A stretch of DNA of 64,000 nucleotides from Bacillus cabrialesii. Lineage in GTDB: Bacteria > Bacillota > Bacilli > Bacillales > Bacillaceae. The stretch is taken from the NCBI RefSeq assembly GCF_004124315.2, contig NZ_CP096889.1, positions 866,001 to 930,000 of the forward strand, read 5' to 3'. The notes below the pieces were generated by a model that did not search any database, had not been told where the DNA came from, and saw only the letters and a program-made list of their open reading frames with translations. The position numbers and the translations under genes are program-made. Below, one piece after another: positions 42,872 to 53,031 of the stretch (its first letter is position 1; each line of letters begins with the position of its first letter).

Positions 42872-43645
42872 TTATTCATTTTTTGAAATGATTTGATTTA
42901 CAACATCCTTATGAGCAGGGAGGATAGAAAATTCATTCTGGGTGATGCCTGTGACAAGCCAAGTATGGCGGGCCCCCGGCAGGACAAATGCCATGTCAGC
43001 CACTTCAGGAGTGTTATCTTTGTCATATGCCAGACGCATCAATGTATCCATTTTCCCTTTCCGCAAAGCCAGATCATTTACAAATCGGGTAACGTCCTCT
43101 TGATGGTCATGTTTATCAAGGAACTCTTTTAGATAGGAAGGATTGTCTGAAGCGCCCTCCAAGAGCTTTTCGAATTCATTTGATGTCAATGTCACAATCG
43201 ATTCTCTTTTATCCTCTGTATCTATTATATGTAAAAACTCATCTGTCTTAGCAAGTAACCCTTCACTTGATTCCATTTTTGTAATGCGATGGACTTGTTC
43301 ATCAAAAAGGAGTTCGTGAGAGTAGGTGCCGAATTTTGATACATGGCAGGACACATTCTGTTCGGCGCCTTGCCCGTTAAATTTAGAAAGCTTCACTGTA
43401 TAGTCAGCGTCGTTTAATACATGGATAAACGGACAGTACTCGTCCTTTAACCGATATTGATGATTTCGATATTCCGCCGCATCTTTGGCTAAGAGTGAGC
43501 GGCACGCCGCTTCAAACAAAGCGCCGAGCTTTTCATCTTCTATTTCCGGAAAATAGGCCTGCTTCAAGGCCATTCCCTGTTCAAAAAACCCTTCGCTGTA
43601 AAAACAAAATAAGAGTTCTTCTATGCTGATCGTAAACTGCTTCAT
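42872..43645 (-). CDS. yfjC: YfjC, soluble protein of the yfjA operon (possibly EspG-like)
   Basis: 257 residues, no signal or membrane segment. ATG 43645 after AGGAGAATAA. N-terminal FTISIEELLFCFYSEGFFEQGMALKQ and C-terminal RHTWLVTGITQNEFSILPAHKDVVNQI. The layout vaguely recalls EspG-type chaperones of type VII secretion, but I cannot support a true homology by eye. Lies between the effector-like yfjB and the membrane-protein pair yfjD/yfjE, 11 bases after yfjB. Confidence 0.78.
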   Translation of the reverse strand: MKQFTISIEELLFCFYSEGFFEQGMALKQAYFPEIEDEKLGALFEAACRSLLAKDAAEYRNHQYRLKDEYCPFIHVLNDADYTVKLSKFNGQGAEQNVSCHVSKFGTYSHELLFDEQVHRITKMESSEGLLAKTDEFLHIIDTEDKRESIVTLTSNEFEKLLEGASDNPSYLKEFLDKHDHQEDVTRFVNDLALRKGKMDTLMRLAYDKDNTPEVADMAFVLPGARHTWLVTGITQNEFSILPAHKDVVNQIISKNE

Positions 43646-43656
43646 TGTTTATTCTC

Positions 43657-44880
43657 CTATCCAAATGAAAGTTTCCCTTTGAGGAAATGAGTTGCGCCGT
43701 GTATAAGCGAATCCGCTGTTTTCTTTGCTGTTTCCATGCCCTTTTTCGCGCTGTCTAACCCTTTATGTATCGTTTGATTCGCCGCATCTATGCCGTCATT
43801 CACTGATTTGACGACTTTGCCGGCTGATTCCAGCCCTTTCTTGGCTGTATCAACGACAGCATGTATCGGTTCTTTCAGCTTTAAGGCTGCTTTTTCGGCA
43901 AAACCGGCTGTATATTTGGCGATTTGTTCTCCGACGACTCCGCCAACGTATGAACCGGCTGCCCCAAGAAGGACAGTACCCACAGGTCCTGCAAAGCTTC
44001 CGATTGCACCGCCGATGACAGCACCAGCTGTGGCACCGCCGGCAACAAAAATCGTATTATTCACAGCATTCCCGACGGCCTTGGCGTTTTCACGCTTGAG
44101 AACTTCAGGTTTGTCTTGGTATTTCGCGTAATTTTCAGCAATTTTCAAGCCCGCTCCGAACGTTTCGGTCGCACCGGTGATCAGTGTGGCGGTAATGGCA
44201 TTTCCTTTGGCGAATTTCAAGCCCGTTTTTCCGACATCCTTCAAAGTTGAGCGTACGCCGGCTTCGTTAAGAAATCCTCTTGTGTAGCTTCTGACGCTGT
44301 TTGAAAAATCGACCGTATCCTGAGGAAAGTACTTTGTAAACTTTTTATGTACCAAATCTGAAAATGGACGGTTTGTCTTTTTAAACAAATATTTAGGATT
44401 CATAAGCACTCTAGCCGCTTTTTGATAACGTGAGCTGTCAACGGCTCTGGAAATATCCAATAGAAGTTTTGAGTGCCGGGCGGTATGCAAACCGCTTGGC
44501 TGTTTCACAAATTTCGTAAGCCCTAATCCGTAGTATTTTCCCTGCGTCAGCATAAGGGCGGTTAAGCTTGTCATCGTTCCGTATTTGTCGTAAGCATGAT
44601 AGAGCTTTCGCAGAATATCATCTTGTTCAACAAATTTGTCGCCCGTTTTTCTGATAAAAATCTCATTGTCACTCAGCTTGGTGACGAGCGCTTTTCCTGA
44701 ACTCCACGCATCGCCGACTCCGGAAAAACAGCTGCTGTAGCGGGGATCGCATTGTAAAATCATTTGTCCCAGCTCCACATGCAGGTCTTTATATTTGCTT
44801 TCGATATCGGTTAATTCAGTGACAACATCATTTGCAAGCTGTTCGAGCTTATCCGGATCAACTGCAATGTTTCCTGACAC
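43657..44880 (-). CDS. yfjB: YfjB, WXG100/LXG-like effector with glycine-zipper region
   Basis: 407 residues from GTG 44880 (six G's 8 bases upstream; GTG 44889, overlapping the yfjA stop as GTGA, is the alternative and gives 410). Residues about 5-100 form a helical hairpin with DAWSSGK at the turn, like WXG100/LXG secretion domains. Residues about 277-318 are a long Gly/Ala zipper (GGATAGAVIGGAIGSFAG…, LLGAAGSYVGGVVGEQ) able to insert in membranes. The tail (345-390) carries amphipathic AKKGLESA / LDSAKKGMETAKKT repeats. Candidate type VII-secreted, membrane-active effector; no enzyme motif seen. Confidence 0.82.
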   Translation of the reverse strand: MSGNIAVDPDKLEQLANDVVTELTDIESKYKDLHVELGQMILQCDPRYSSCFSGVGDAWSSGKALVTKLSDNEIFIRKTGDKFVEQDDILRKLYHAYDKYGTMTSLTALMLTQGKYYGLGLTKFVKQPSGLHTARHSKLLLDISRAVDSSRYQKAARVLMNPKYLFKKTNRPFSDLVHKKFTKYFPQDTVDFSNSVRSYTRGFLNEAGVRSTLKDVGKTGLKFAKGNAITATLITGATETFGAGLKIAENYAKYQDKPEVLKRENAKAVGNAVNNTIFVAGGATAGAVIGGAIGSFAGPVGTVLLGAAGSYVGGVVGEQIAKYTAGFAEKAALKLKEPIHAVVDTAKKGLESAGKVVKSVNDGIDAANQTIHKGLDSAKKGMETAKKTADSLIHGATHFLKGKLSFG

Positions 44881-44885
44881 ACCGT

Positions 44886-45200
44886 TCACCCCCCGAGTTT
44901 ATGTCTTTCTTCTCTTGCTTTACGTTCCAGTTCTTCCATTCTGGCAATTTCAGCTTTTCGTTCTTCGATTTTGACGGCGGCTGCCTTCAGCTCCTGGCTT
45001 GTTTCAAGCAGTTCCTGTTCAAATTGATCGTAGGCGGCTTTTGTTTCCTCGAAATCCTGGTCAAACGAATCTCTTGCTTTTCCCTGCCAAGCATCCCCCA
45101 ATGCAGATAACCGGGATTCAAGGAGCAGCTTGGAACTTCTGACCTCCTCTGCGGCCGCACTGTACTTGTTTGCCAGCTCAATGACTTTATATGAGTCCAA
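44886..45200 (-). CDS. yfjA: YfjA, WXG100-like small helical protein
   Basis: 104 residues from TTG 45200 (AGGGG 7 bases upstream; the open frame goes on to 45305 but through promoter-like AT-rich DNA). Two long helices joined by GDAWQGKARDSF, the W-x-G turn at W38-G40, followed by a highly charged coiled coil (KIEERKAEIARMEELERKAREER). Typical of the WXG100-like partners encoded before LXG effectors in Bacillus (YwqH/DUF5082 type). First gene of the leftward operon; its stop overlaps one possible start of yfjB. Confidence 0.83.
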   Translation of the reverse strand: MDSYKVIELANKYSAAAEEVRSSKLLLESRLSALGDAWQGKARDSFDQDFEETKAAYDQFEQELLETSQELKAAAVKIEERKAEIARMEELERKAREERHKLGG

Positions 45201-45255
45201 CTTTTGTCCCCTGCCTTTTCTAAATTCACGCACAATTGGATGTTTTATATAAATG

Positions 45256-45284
45256 ATTATAAATAATTCGGCATGTATCCGAAT
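45256..45284 (-). promoter_or_regulatory. Putative yfjA promoter with palindromic operator
   Basis: Minus-strand -10 TATAAT (45256-45261) with no good -35; the perfect inverted repeat ATTCGG…CCGAAT (45266-45284) lies where the -35 would be, as for a regulator-controlled promoter. The regulator is unknown. Confidence 0.4.
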
Positions 45285-45446
45285 CGTACAAAAGAACCTT
45301 TTCATAAGAGCTGGAAGGGCGTATATTCACTCAAATTTCACAGTTGGTGAGACTTTAAGATTACAAAAAAGGTAAAAAAAACAAATCTCTCAGACGTAAG
45401 ACAAATGAGAAATTTTCCGCTCTATGGGAAAAAACACTAAAATTGA

Positions 45447-46886
<1,440 letters not shown>

Positions 46887-46894
46887 CTGAAAAT

Positions 46895-46942
46895 CCCCCA
46901 TTTTCGAATCTGTAATTGTATATAATAGAAAGAAAATGGGGG
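46895..46942 (+). promoter_or_regulatory. Inverted repeat spanning the malA–malR gap, with internal promoter
   Basis: CCCCCATTTTC (46895-46905) is exactly complementary to GAAAATGGGGG (46932-46942), the second arm being the malR ribosome-binding region. The 26-base loop contains TATAAT (46921-46926). No T-run follows, so it is not an ordinary terminator. Confidence 0.6.
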
Positions 46943-46950
46943 GATCTGAT

Positions 46951-47715
46951 ATGCAGCTCGAAGAACTGATTAATCAGCACTACAGTAAATTAAATGACAA
47001 CGATTTTCATATTTTAAAATATATATTGAATCACAAGCACACGTGCTATCACCTTGGAATCGACGCGCTGGCCAAAGCTTGCAGCGTATCGCGTTCCTCA
47101 ATTTTGCGGCTTGCCCAAAAGCTCGGTTTCAGCGGCTACAGTGAATTTCGCGTTTTTTTAAAGTGGGAAGATCAGCCGGAAGAAGGCGAGAGTATGAGTT
47201 TTCAAAAACTGCTTGATGATATTGAAGCAAATCTGAAATTCCTAAGGACGAAGGACATGACGGATATGTGCCAGCTGATTGATGAAGCCGACCGCATTTT
47301 CGTGTACGGATCGGGAAATGCGCAAAAGATATGCGCCCGCGATCTGCAAAGAATGTTTATTCCGCGCCATCGGTATCTCATTTTGATTGAAGACAGAAAT
47401 GAATTTAATCTGATGCGCGATGATTTTAAAGTAAACGATCTGTTTATCATCATTTCGCTTTCCGGAGAAACACCGGAGCTGATTCCTCAGGCAAGAATGC
47501 TTTCTGCAAAGGGCATTCCCTTTATTTCCATTACAAATTTAAAAAACAATGTCCTCGCCCAGCTGACTCCGCATAATCTTTATGCGACAAGCAAACCTGT
47601 GACATTAAGCGATAAAACGGAAATTGTCGCTTTTGCGCCGTTTTTTCTCGTTGGCGAAGCATTGTTCCGCGCATATGTTGATTACAAAGAGGCAGAAAAA
47701 AATGACATTGAGTAG
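46951..47715 (+). CDS. malR: RpiR-family maltose operon activator MalR (GlvR)
   Basis: 254 residues from ATG 46951 (GGGGGGATC upstream). N-terminal RpiR helix-turn-helix (ALAKACSVSRSSILRLAQKLGFSGYSEFR, about 37-66), then a SIS sugar-phosphate binding domain (FVYGSGNAQKICARDLQ, IIISLSGETPELIPQARML, IPFISITNL). In B. subtilis it is a positive regulator of the operon, with maltose-6-phosphate the likely signal. Confidence 0.93.
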   Translation: MQLEELINQHYSKLNDNDFHILKYILNHKHTCYHLGIDALAKACSVSRSSILRLAQKLGFSGYSEFRVFLKWEDQPEEGESMSFQKLLDDIEANLKFLRTKDMTDMCQLIDEADRIFVYGSGNAQKICARDLQRMFIPRHRYLILIEDRNEFNLMRDDFKVNDLFIIISLSGETPELIPQARMLSAKGIPFISITNLKNNVLAQLTPHNLYATSKPVTLSDKTEIVAFAPFFLVGEALFRAYVDYKEAEKNDIE

Positions 47716-47729
47716 CAGGGGGTTTTGGT

Positions 47730-49319
47730 ATGATGCAAAAAATTCAGCGCTTTGGAAGCGCGATGTTTGTACCTGTTCTATTGTTCGCGTTCGCGGGCAT
47801 TATTGTCGGTGTCAGCACGCTCTTTAAAAATGAAACCCTCATGGGCCCGCTCGCCGATCCTGACGGGTTGTGGTATCAGTGCTGGTATATCATTGAGCAG
47901 GGCGGCTGGACGGTCTTTAACCAAATGCCGCTCTTATTCGCCATCGGCATCCCGGTTGCTTTGGCGAAGAAAGCTCAGGCGCGCGCTTGCTTGGAAGCGC
48001 TTACGGTTTACTTGACGTTCAATTATTTTGTCAGCTCGATTTTGACGGTATGGGGAGGCGCATTTGGCGTCGATATGAACCAGGAGGTCGGCGGAACGAG
48101 CGGGTTAACGATGATCGCGGGCATCAAAACGCTTGATACCAACATTATCGGAGCCATCTTGATTTCTTCAATTGTCGTCTATTTGCATAACCGTTATTTT
48201 GATAAAAAACTGCCTGATTTTCTCGGCATCTTTCAGGGTTCAACGTATATCGTGATGATTTCCTTCTTCATTATGATCCCGATCGCCCTTGCGGTGTCTT
48301 ACATTTGGCCGATGGTTCAATCGGGTATCGCCTCGCTTCAAAGCTTCCTGGTCGCTTCCGGGGCGGTGGGCGTTTGGATTTACACGTTTTTGGAACGGAT
48401 TTTGATCCCGACGGGTCTTCATCATTTTATTTACACGCCGTTTATTTATGGGCCTGCTGTAGCGGAAGGCGGGATCGTCACGTATTGGGCGCAGCATCTC
48501 GGCGAATATTCACAAAGCGCCAAACCCCTGAAGGAGCTTTTCCCGCAAGGCGGATTCGCGCTCCATGGCAACTCGAAAATCTTCGGCATTCCGGGAATCG
48601 CTCTGGCGTTTTATGCTACAGCCAAAAAGGAAAAGAAAAAACTTGTCGCGGGGCTGCTGATTCCTGTTACACTGACAGCGATTGTCGCCGGTATTACAGA
48701 GCCGATTGAGTTCACTTTCTTATTCATCTCTCCTTTCTTATTTGCGGTTCACGCCGTGCTTGCCGCATCAATGTCGACGGTCATGTATTTGGCGGGTGTT
48801 GTCGGGAACATGGGAGGCGGGCTGATCGAAGCTGCCACCTTGAACTGGATACCTCTCTTTGGCAGCCATGGTATGACGTATGTGTATCAAATTTTGATCG
48901 GGCTTTCTTTTACAGCTATTTATTTTTTCGTCTTCCGATTTTTAATCCTCAAATTCAACATCGCCACACCGGGACGGGAAAAGGATGATCAGCAGGAAAC
49001 AAAGCTGTATTCGAAAAAGGAATACAGAGAAAGAAAAATCAAGGATGAAACAGCCTCCACAGCTGAAACTGAAACGGCAGATGACACCGCGTTTTTGTAT
49101 ATTGAAGCGCTGGGAGGAAAAGACAACATCACCGAAGTCACAAACTGCGCCACCCGCCTCAGAGTCAGCGTCAAGGATGACAGTAAGGTTGAACCCGACA
49201 GCATCTTCCGCGCGCTTGGCGCACACGGCGTCGTCAGGAACGGGAAAGCGTTTCAAGTGATTATCGGACTAAGCGTTCCGCAGATGCGGGAGCGTGTGGA
49301 AAAAATATTGAATCAATAA
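47730..49319 (+). CDS. malP: PTS maltose-specific EIICB component MalP (GlvC)
   Basis: 529 residues. EIIC domain first (about 1-425: RFGSAMFVPVLLFAFAGIIVG, GFALHGNSKIFGIPGIALAFY, AGITEPIEFTFLFISPFL), a charged linker, then EIIB (about 450-529) with the phosphorylated cysteine in VTNCATRLRV. No EIIA domain, as in TreP, but domain order is reversed. Imports maltose as maltose-6-phosphate for MalA. AGGGGG before ATG 47730. Confidence 0.94.
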   Translation: MMQKIQRFGSAMFVPVLLFAFAGIIVGVSTLFKNETLMGPLADPDGLWYQCWYIIEQGGWTVFNQMPLLFAIGIPVALAKKAQARACLEALTVYLTFNYFVSSILTVWGGAFGVDMNQEVGGTSGLTMIAGIKTLDTNIIGAILISSIVVYLHNRYFDKKLPDFLGIFQGSTYIVMISFFIMIPIALAVSYIWPMVQSGIASLQSFLVASGAVGVWIYTFLERILIPTGLHHFIYTPFIYGPAVAEGGIVTYWAQHLGEYSQSAKPLKELFPQGGFALHGNSKIFGIPGIALAFYATAKKEKKKLVAGLLIPVTLTAIVAGITEPIEFTFLFISPFLFAVHAVLAASMSTVMYLAGVVGNMGGGLIEAATLNWIPLFGSHGMTYVYQILIGLSFTAIYFFVFRFLILKFNIATPGREKDDQQETKLYSKKEYRERKIKDETASTAETETADDTAFLYIEALGGKDNITEVTNCATRLRVSVKDDSKVEPDSIFRALGAHGVVRNGKAFQVIIGLSVPQMRERVEKILNQ

Positions 49320-49321
49320 AG

Positions 49322-49347
49322 CCGGCCCTCCTTTCCAGGAGGGTTTT
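49322..49347 (+). terminator. Terminator of the mal operon
   Basis: CCCTCCT / AGGAGGG stem, loop TTCC, then TTTTCGTTT. Confidence 0.8.
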
Positions 49348-49424
49348 CGTTTGCCGTCAAAAAGACCGTCATAGTAAAGTAAAGAAAGAGACAATCGAGT
49401 AAAAAGGGGTTTGGAGGCTTTTAC

Positions 49425-51146
49425 ATGCAAAAGGCTTTATCGTTTTTAAAACCATACTCATGGCTGGCGGGAGTTGCGCTAATCCTCATGTTGACGGAGC
49501 TTGCGGTTGAACTGATGCAGCCTTTACTGATCGCAAAAATCATCGACGATGGGATATTGAAGCAAGATTTGCGGCATGTGTGGACATGGGGCGCGGTCAT
49601 GGTCGGATTGACCGTGTTGTCATTTGCCGCGGGAATGCTGAATTCCTTTTACGCCGCCCATGTCAGCCAAAGCTTTTCCTATGATACGAGAAAAGGGCTT
49701 TTTCAAAAAATCCAGTCCTTCTCCTATTCTACATTTGGACAGTTTTCCTCCTCTTCTTATATCACAAGGCTGACAAACGATGTCACACAGGTTCAAAACA
49801 TGATTTTTATGAGTTTGCGGTTTATGCTGCGGGCACCGTTAATGATTGCAGGAGGCATTGCGCTGTCACTCGCTGTTAACGTGAAGCTCGGCTTTTTTCT
49901 GCTTGTGACCATTCCGATCCTGATCTTGTTTTTGCTTTGGGTATTAAAAAAAGGCGGGGCGCTGTTCCGCTCCGTGCAGAAACGGCTGGATCAGGTGAAT
50001 ACCGTCATGCAGGAAAACCTAACCGCGATGAAGCTGATCAAAGCGCTGCTTCGCGGCAGCCATGAAGTCAAAAGATTTATCAAAGCCAACACGAGGCTGA
50101 TGGAAAAAACGGTTTCAGCCTTTCAGCTTGTGGAATTCACGATGCCTGTGCTGATGCTTTTGATGAACCTCTGCATCCTGTTGATTTTGTGGGCAGGGGC
50201 CTACAGTATCACAAGCGGCGGCACTCAGGTCGGCGATGTTGTCGCGATTATTAACTACGCAACACGCATTACGGGCGCGCTTTCGATGTTTCCGTTTTTG
50301 ATTATGATTTTCACCCGGGCGAAGGCATCAGGGGATAGGATCGGCGAAGTGCTTGAAACGGAAGGCGATGAGCGGGCGGAAGACATTATATCTGATCGTT
50401 TGTCGGGACGGATTGAATTTCAGCATGTTTCCTTCCGTTATCCTGAAATGGATAGAGAAGTACTGCGGAATATCTCGTTTTCCGCAAAGCCAAGGGAGAC
50501 GATCGCGATTCTCGGCGCGACGGGATCGGGCAAGTCCACGCTCTTTCAGCTTATTCCACGGCTTTATCAGGCGGATGCAGGAAGCATTTACATAGATGAA
50601 AAGCCGATTCATGATGTTCCGGCTGAAGGGCTTCGCAAGCAAATTGGATATGTACCGCAGGAAGTGCTCCTGTTTTCCGGCACAATCAAAGAAAATATCG
50701 CTTGGGGCAAAGAAAATGCTTCACTTGATGAAATAATGGAAGCCGCCAAACATGCGCAAATTCATGACACGATTATGAAGCTCCCAAATGGGTATGACAC
50801 CGTGTTGGGGCAAAGAGGCGTCAACCTGTCCGGCGGCCAGAAGCAGCGGATATCCATTGCTAGGGCGCTGATCCGAAAACCGGCCATCCTTCTTTTGGAT
50901 GACAGCACAAGCGCGCTTGATCTGCAAACGGAGGCGAAGCTGCTTGAGGCAATCAGCACATACGAGTGCACAACATTAATCATTACGCAAAAAATGACCA
51001 CAGCCATGAAAGCTGATAAGATTTTGCTGCTTGAGGATGGCGAAATGATTGAAAAAGGCACGCATAGTGAGCTGCTATCTGAATCACAGTTATACAAGCG
51101 CATTTATGAGTCGCAATTCGGAAGGGAGGGGAGCGAGTCATGCTAA
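49425..51146 (+). CDS. yfiB: Heterodimeric ABC exporter subunit YfiB
   Basis: 573 residues: six membrane helices (about 1-310) and an ATPase domain (about 330-573). Walker A GATGSGKST (about 364-372), signature LSGGQ (468-472), Walker B ILLLDD with Asp493 where the catalytic Glu normally stands, H-loop position Gln (ITQK) instead of His. These changes make this subunit's own ATP site degenerate, as in BmrC. Partner YfiC overlaps by 7 bases. Multidrug exporter type; substrate unknown. GGAGG before ATG 49425. Confidence 0.93.
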   Translation: MQKALSFLKPYSWLAGVALILMLTELAVELMQPLLIAKIIDDGILKQDLRHVWTWGAVMVGLTVLSFAAGMLNSFYAAHVSQSFSYDTRKGLFQKIQSFSYSTFGQFSSSSYITRLTNDVTQVQNMIFMSLRFMLRAPLMIAGGIALSLAVNVKLGFFLLVTIPILILFLLWVLKKGGALFRSVQKRLDQVNTVMQENLTAMKLIKALLRGSHEVKRFIKANTRLMEKTVSAFQLVEFTMPVLMLLMNLCILLILWAGAYSITSGGTQVGDVVAIINYATRITGALSMFPFLIMIFTRAKASGDRIGEVLETEGDERAEDIISDRLSGRIEFQHVSFRYPEMDREVLRNISFSAKPRETIAILGATGSGKSTLFQLIPRLYQADAGSIYIDEKPIHDVPAEGLRKQIGYVPQEVLLFSGTIKENIAWGKENASLDEIMEAAKHAQIHDTIMKLPNGYDTVLGQRGVNLSGGQKQRISIARALIRKPAILLLDDSTSALDLQTEAKLLEAISTYECTTLIITQKMTTAMKADKILLLEDGEMIEKGTHSELLSESQLYKRIYESQFGREGSESC

Positions 51147-52954
51147 AAGACATCCGCAAGCCTTTCCAATATCCTAAACTGCCAATCGGCAAAACAGAAG
51201 GCGCGAAAAAACGGGCGAAAGCAAAGGATACAAAAGGCACACTGAGACGAATCTGGTCTTACTTGGCTGAACGAAAAGGACTGCTCATCCTTGTTATGCT
51301 GATGGTTGTCATCAGCGCGATATTCGGGCTCCTTGGCCCCTTCGTGATCGGAAAGGCAATCGACCATTTTATCGTCGGGAAAACGGTCAGCGGCTTGATT
51401 CCCGTTTTGCTTCTTCTGCTCGTCATTTATGTCATTCAGGCCCTGTCGCTCTGGTTTCAAAACTATTGGATGATTACGATTTCGCAAGGCACGGTTTTCA
51501 GAATGAGAAGCGAGTTGTTCACCCACCTGCATGAGCTGCCGATTCCGTTTTTTGATAAACAGCGGCACGGCGAGCTGATGAGCCGGGTGACGAATGACAT
51601 CGAAAATGTCAGCTCGACCTTAAACACGTCGGTCATTCAAATTTTGTCAAGCGTCATTACCTTCGTCGGAACGATTGCGGTCATGCTGTACATGAGCCCG
51701 CTCCTCACAGCGATTACCCTGACCATTATTCCGGTGATGGCAGTAAGTCTGAAATGGATCACCAACCGGACGGGAAAGCTGTTTAAAGAACAGCAGAAAA
51801 ACCTTGGCGAGCTGAATGGATATATTGAGGAATCTGTTTCCGGCGCAAAGGTCATCAAAGCCTATTCGCGTGAAAAGCAGATCACAGCCGAATTTCTTGA
51901 AAAAAACGCTGCGCTCAAGACCTCGGGCTTCTGGGCACAGACGATTTCCGGGTTTATCCCGAAAGTCATGAACTCTTTGAATAACTTAAGCTTTACAATG
52001 ATTGCCGCAATCGGCGGTTTGTTTGCGCTAAAAGGCTGGATCTCGATCGGCTCCATCGTCGTCTTTGCCGAGTATTCAAGACAATTCACACGTCCTTTAA
52101 ACGACTTGGCGAACCAGTTTAATACGATGCTGTCCGCCATTGCGGGCGCTGAACGGGTGTTTGACGTGCTTGACGAAAAAGAGGAGCGCGAGGATGAAAA
52201 GAACGCCGTGCATCAGCCGATCCAAACAGGCAGTATTGAATTCCGGGACGTGTCCTTCGGTTACGATCAAGGGCAGCAGACACTGAAGCATTTACAGTTT
52301 ACCGTGCCTGCCGGACAATCCATCGCGTTTGTCGGGCCGACGGGAGCGGGGAAAACAACTGTCACCAACCTGCTCGCCCGTTTTTACGAGCCTGAAGAGG
52401 GGAGAATTTTAATCGACGGTACAGACATTAAAACGCTCACTAGGGCAAGCTTGAGAAAAAACATGGGGTTTGTCCTTCAGGATTCGTTTTTGTTTCAGGG
52501 AACGATCAGAGAAAATATTCGCTATGGCAGGCTCGATGCTTCTGATCAGGAAGTCGAAGCCGCTGCAAAAACAGCGAACGCCCATAGCTTTATTGAAAGG
52601 CTGCCAAAAGGATATGACACCGTGCTGACGCAAAACGGCACAGGCATCAGCCAAGGACAGAAACAATTGATTTCCATAGCGCGTGCGGTGCTTGCCGATC
52701 CGGTTCTTCTCATCTTGGATGAAGCGACAAGCAACATTGATACCGTAACAGAAGTCAACATTCAAGAAGCGCTCGCCCGTTTAATGGAAGGAAGAACAAG
52801 CGTCATCATCGCCCACAGGCTGAACACAATTCAAAGAGCGGACCAGATTGTGGTGCTAAAAGATGGCGAAATGATTGAAAAAGGCAGCCATGAAGAATTG
52901 ATCCGGCAAAAAGGATTTTACAGTGACTTATATAAAAGCCAATTTGAGAAATAG
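51140..52954 (+). CDS. yfiC: Heterodimeric ABC exporter subunit YfiC
   Basis: 604 residues: N-terminal basic stretch (KTEGAKKRAKAKDTK), six membrane helices (about 45-340), ATPase domain (about 360-604). Walker A GPTGAGKTT, Walker B LLILDE with catalytic Glu528, switch His in IIAHRLNT. The signature is ISQGQ (503-507) instead of LSGGQ. Combined with YfiB this gives one competent and one degenerate ATP site. Same operon, translationally coupled. Confidence 0.93.
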   Translation: MLKDIRKPFQYPKLPIGKTEGAKKRAKAKDTKGTLRRIWSYLAERKGLLILVMLMVVISAIFGLLGPFVIGKAIDHFIVGKTVSGLIPVLLLLLVIYVIQALSLWFQNYWMITISQGTVFRMRSELFTHLHELPIPFFDKQRHGELMSRVTNDIENVSSTLNTSVIQILSSVITFVGTIAVMLYMSPLLTAITLTIIPVMAVSLKWITNRTGKLFKEQQKNLGELNGYIEESVSGAKVIKAYSREKQITAEFLEKNAALKTSGFWAQTISGFIPKVMNSLNNLSFTMIAAIGGLFALKGWISIGSIVVFAEYSRQFTRPLNDLANQFNTMLSAIAGAERVFDVLDEKEEREDEKNAVHQPIQTGSIEFRDVSFGYDQGQQTLKHLQFTVPAGQSIAFVGPTGAGKTTVTNLLARFYEPEEGRILIDGTDIKTLTRASLRKNMGFVLQDSFLFQGTIRENIRYGRLDASDQEVEAAAKTANAHSFIERLPKGYDTVLTQNGTGISQGQKQLISIARAVLADPVLLILDEATSNIDTVTEVNIQEALARLMEGRTSVIIAHRLNTIQRADQIVVLKDGEMIEKGSHEELIRQKGFYSDLYKSQFEK

Positions 52955-52984
52955 ACCTTTGTCCTGCACAGAGGTCTTTTTTGT
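52951..52984 (+). terminator. Terminator after yfiBC
   Basis: AGACCTTTGT / ACAGAGGTCT stem (imperfect in the middle), followed by TTTTTTGTT. Confidence 0.75.
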
Positions 52985-53031
52985 TACAGTTTTATAGTAC
53001 TTTTATTTCATTTTCGTAAAATGTAACAAAA

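Noticed and set aside
45201..45305. 35-codon upstream extension of yfjA
   Set aside because: Hydrophobic AT-rich translation over promoter-like DNA and an inverted repeat; the TTG at 45200 has a proper ribosome site.
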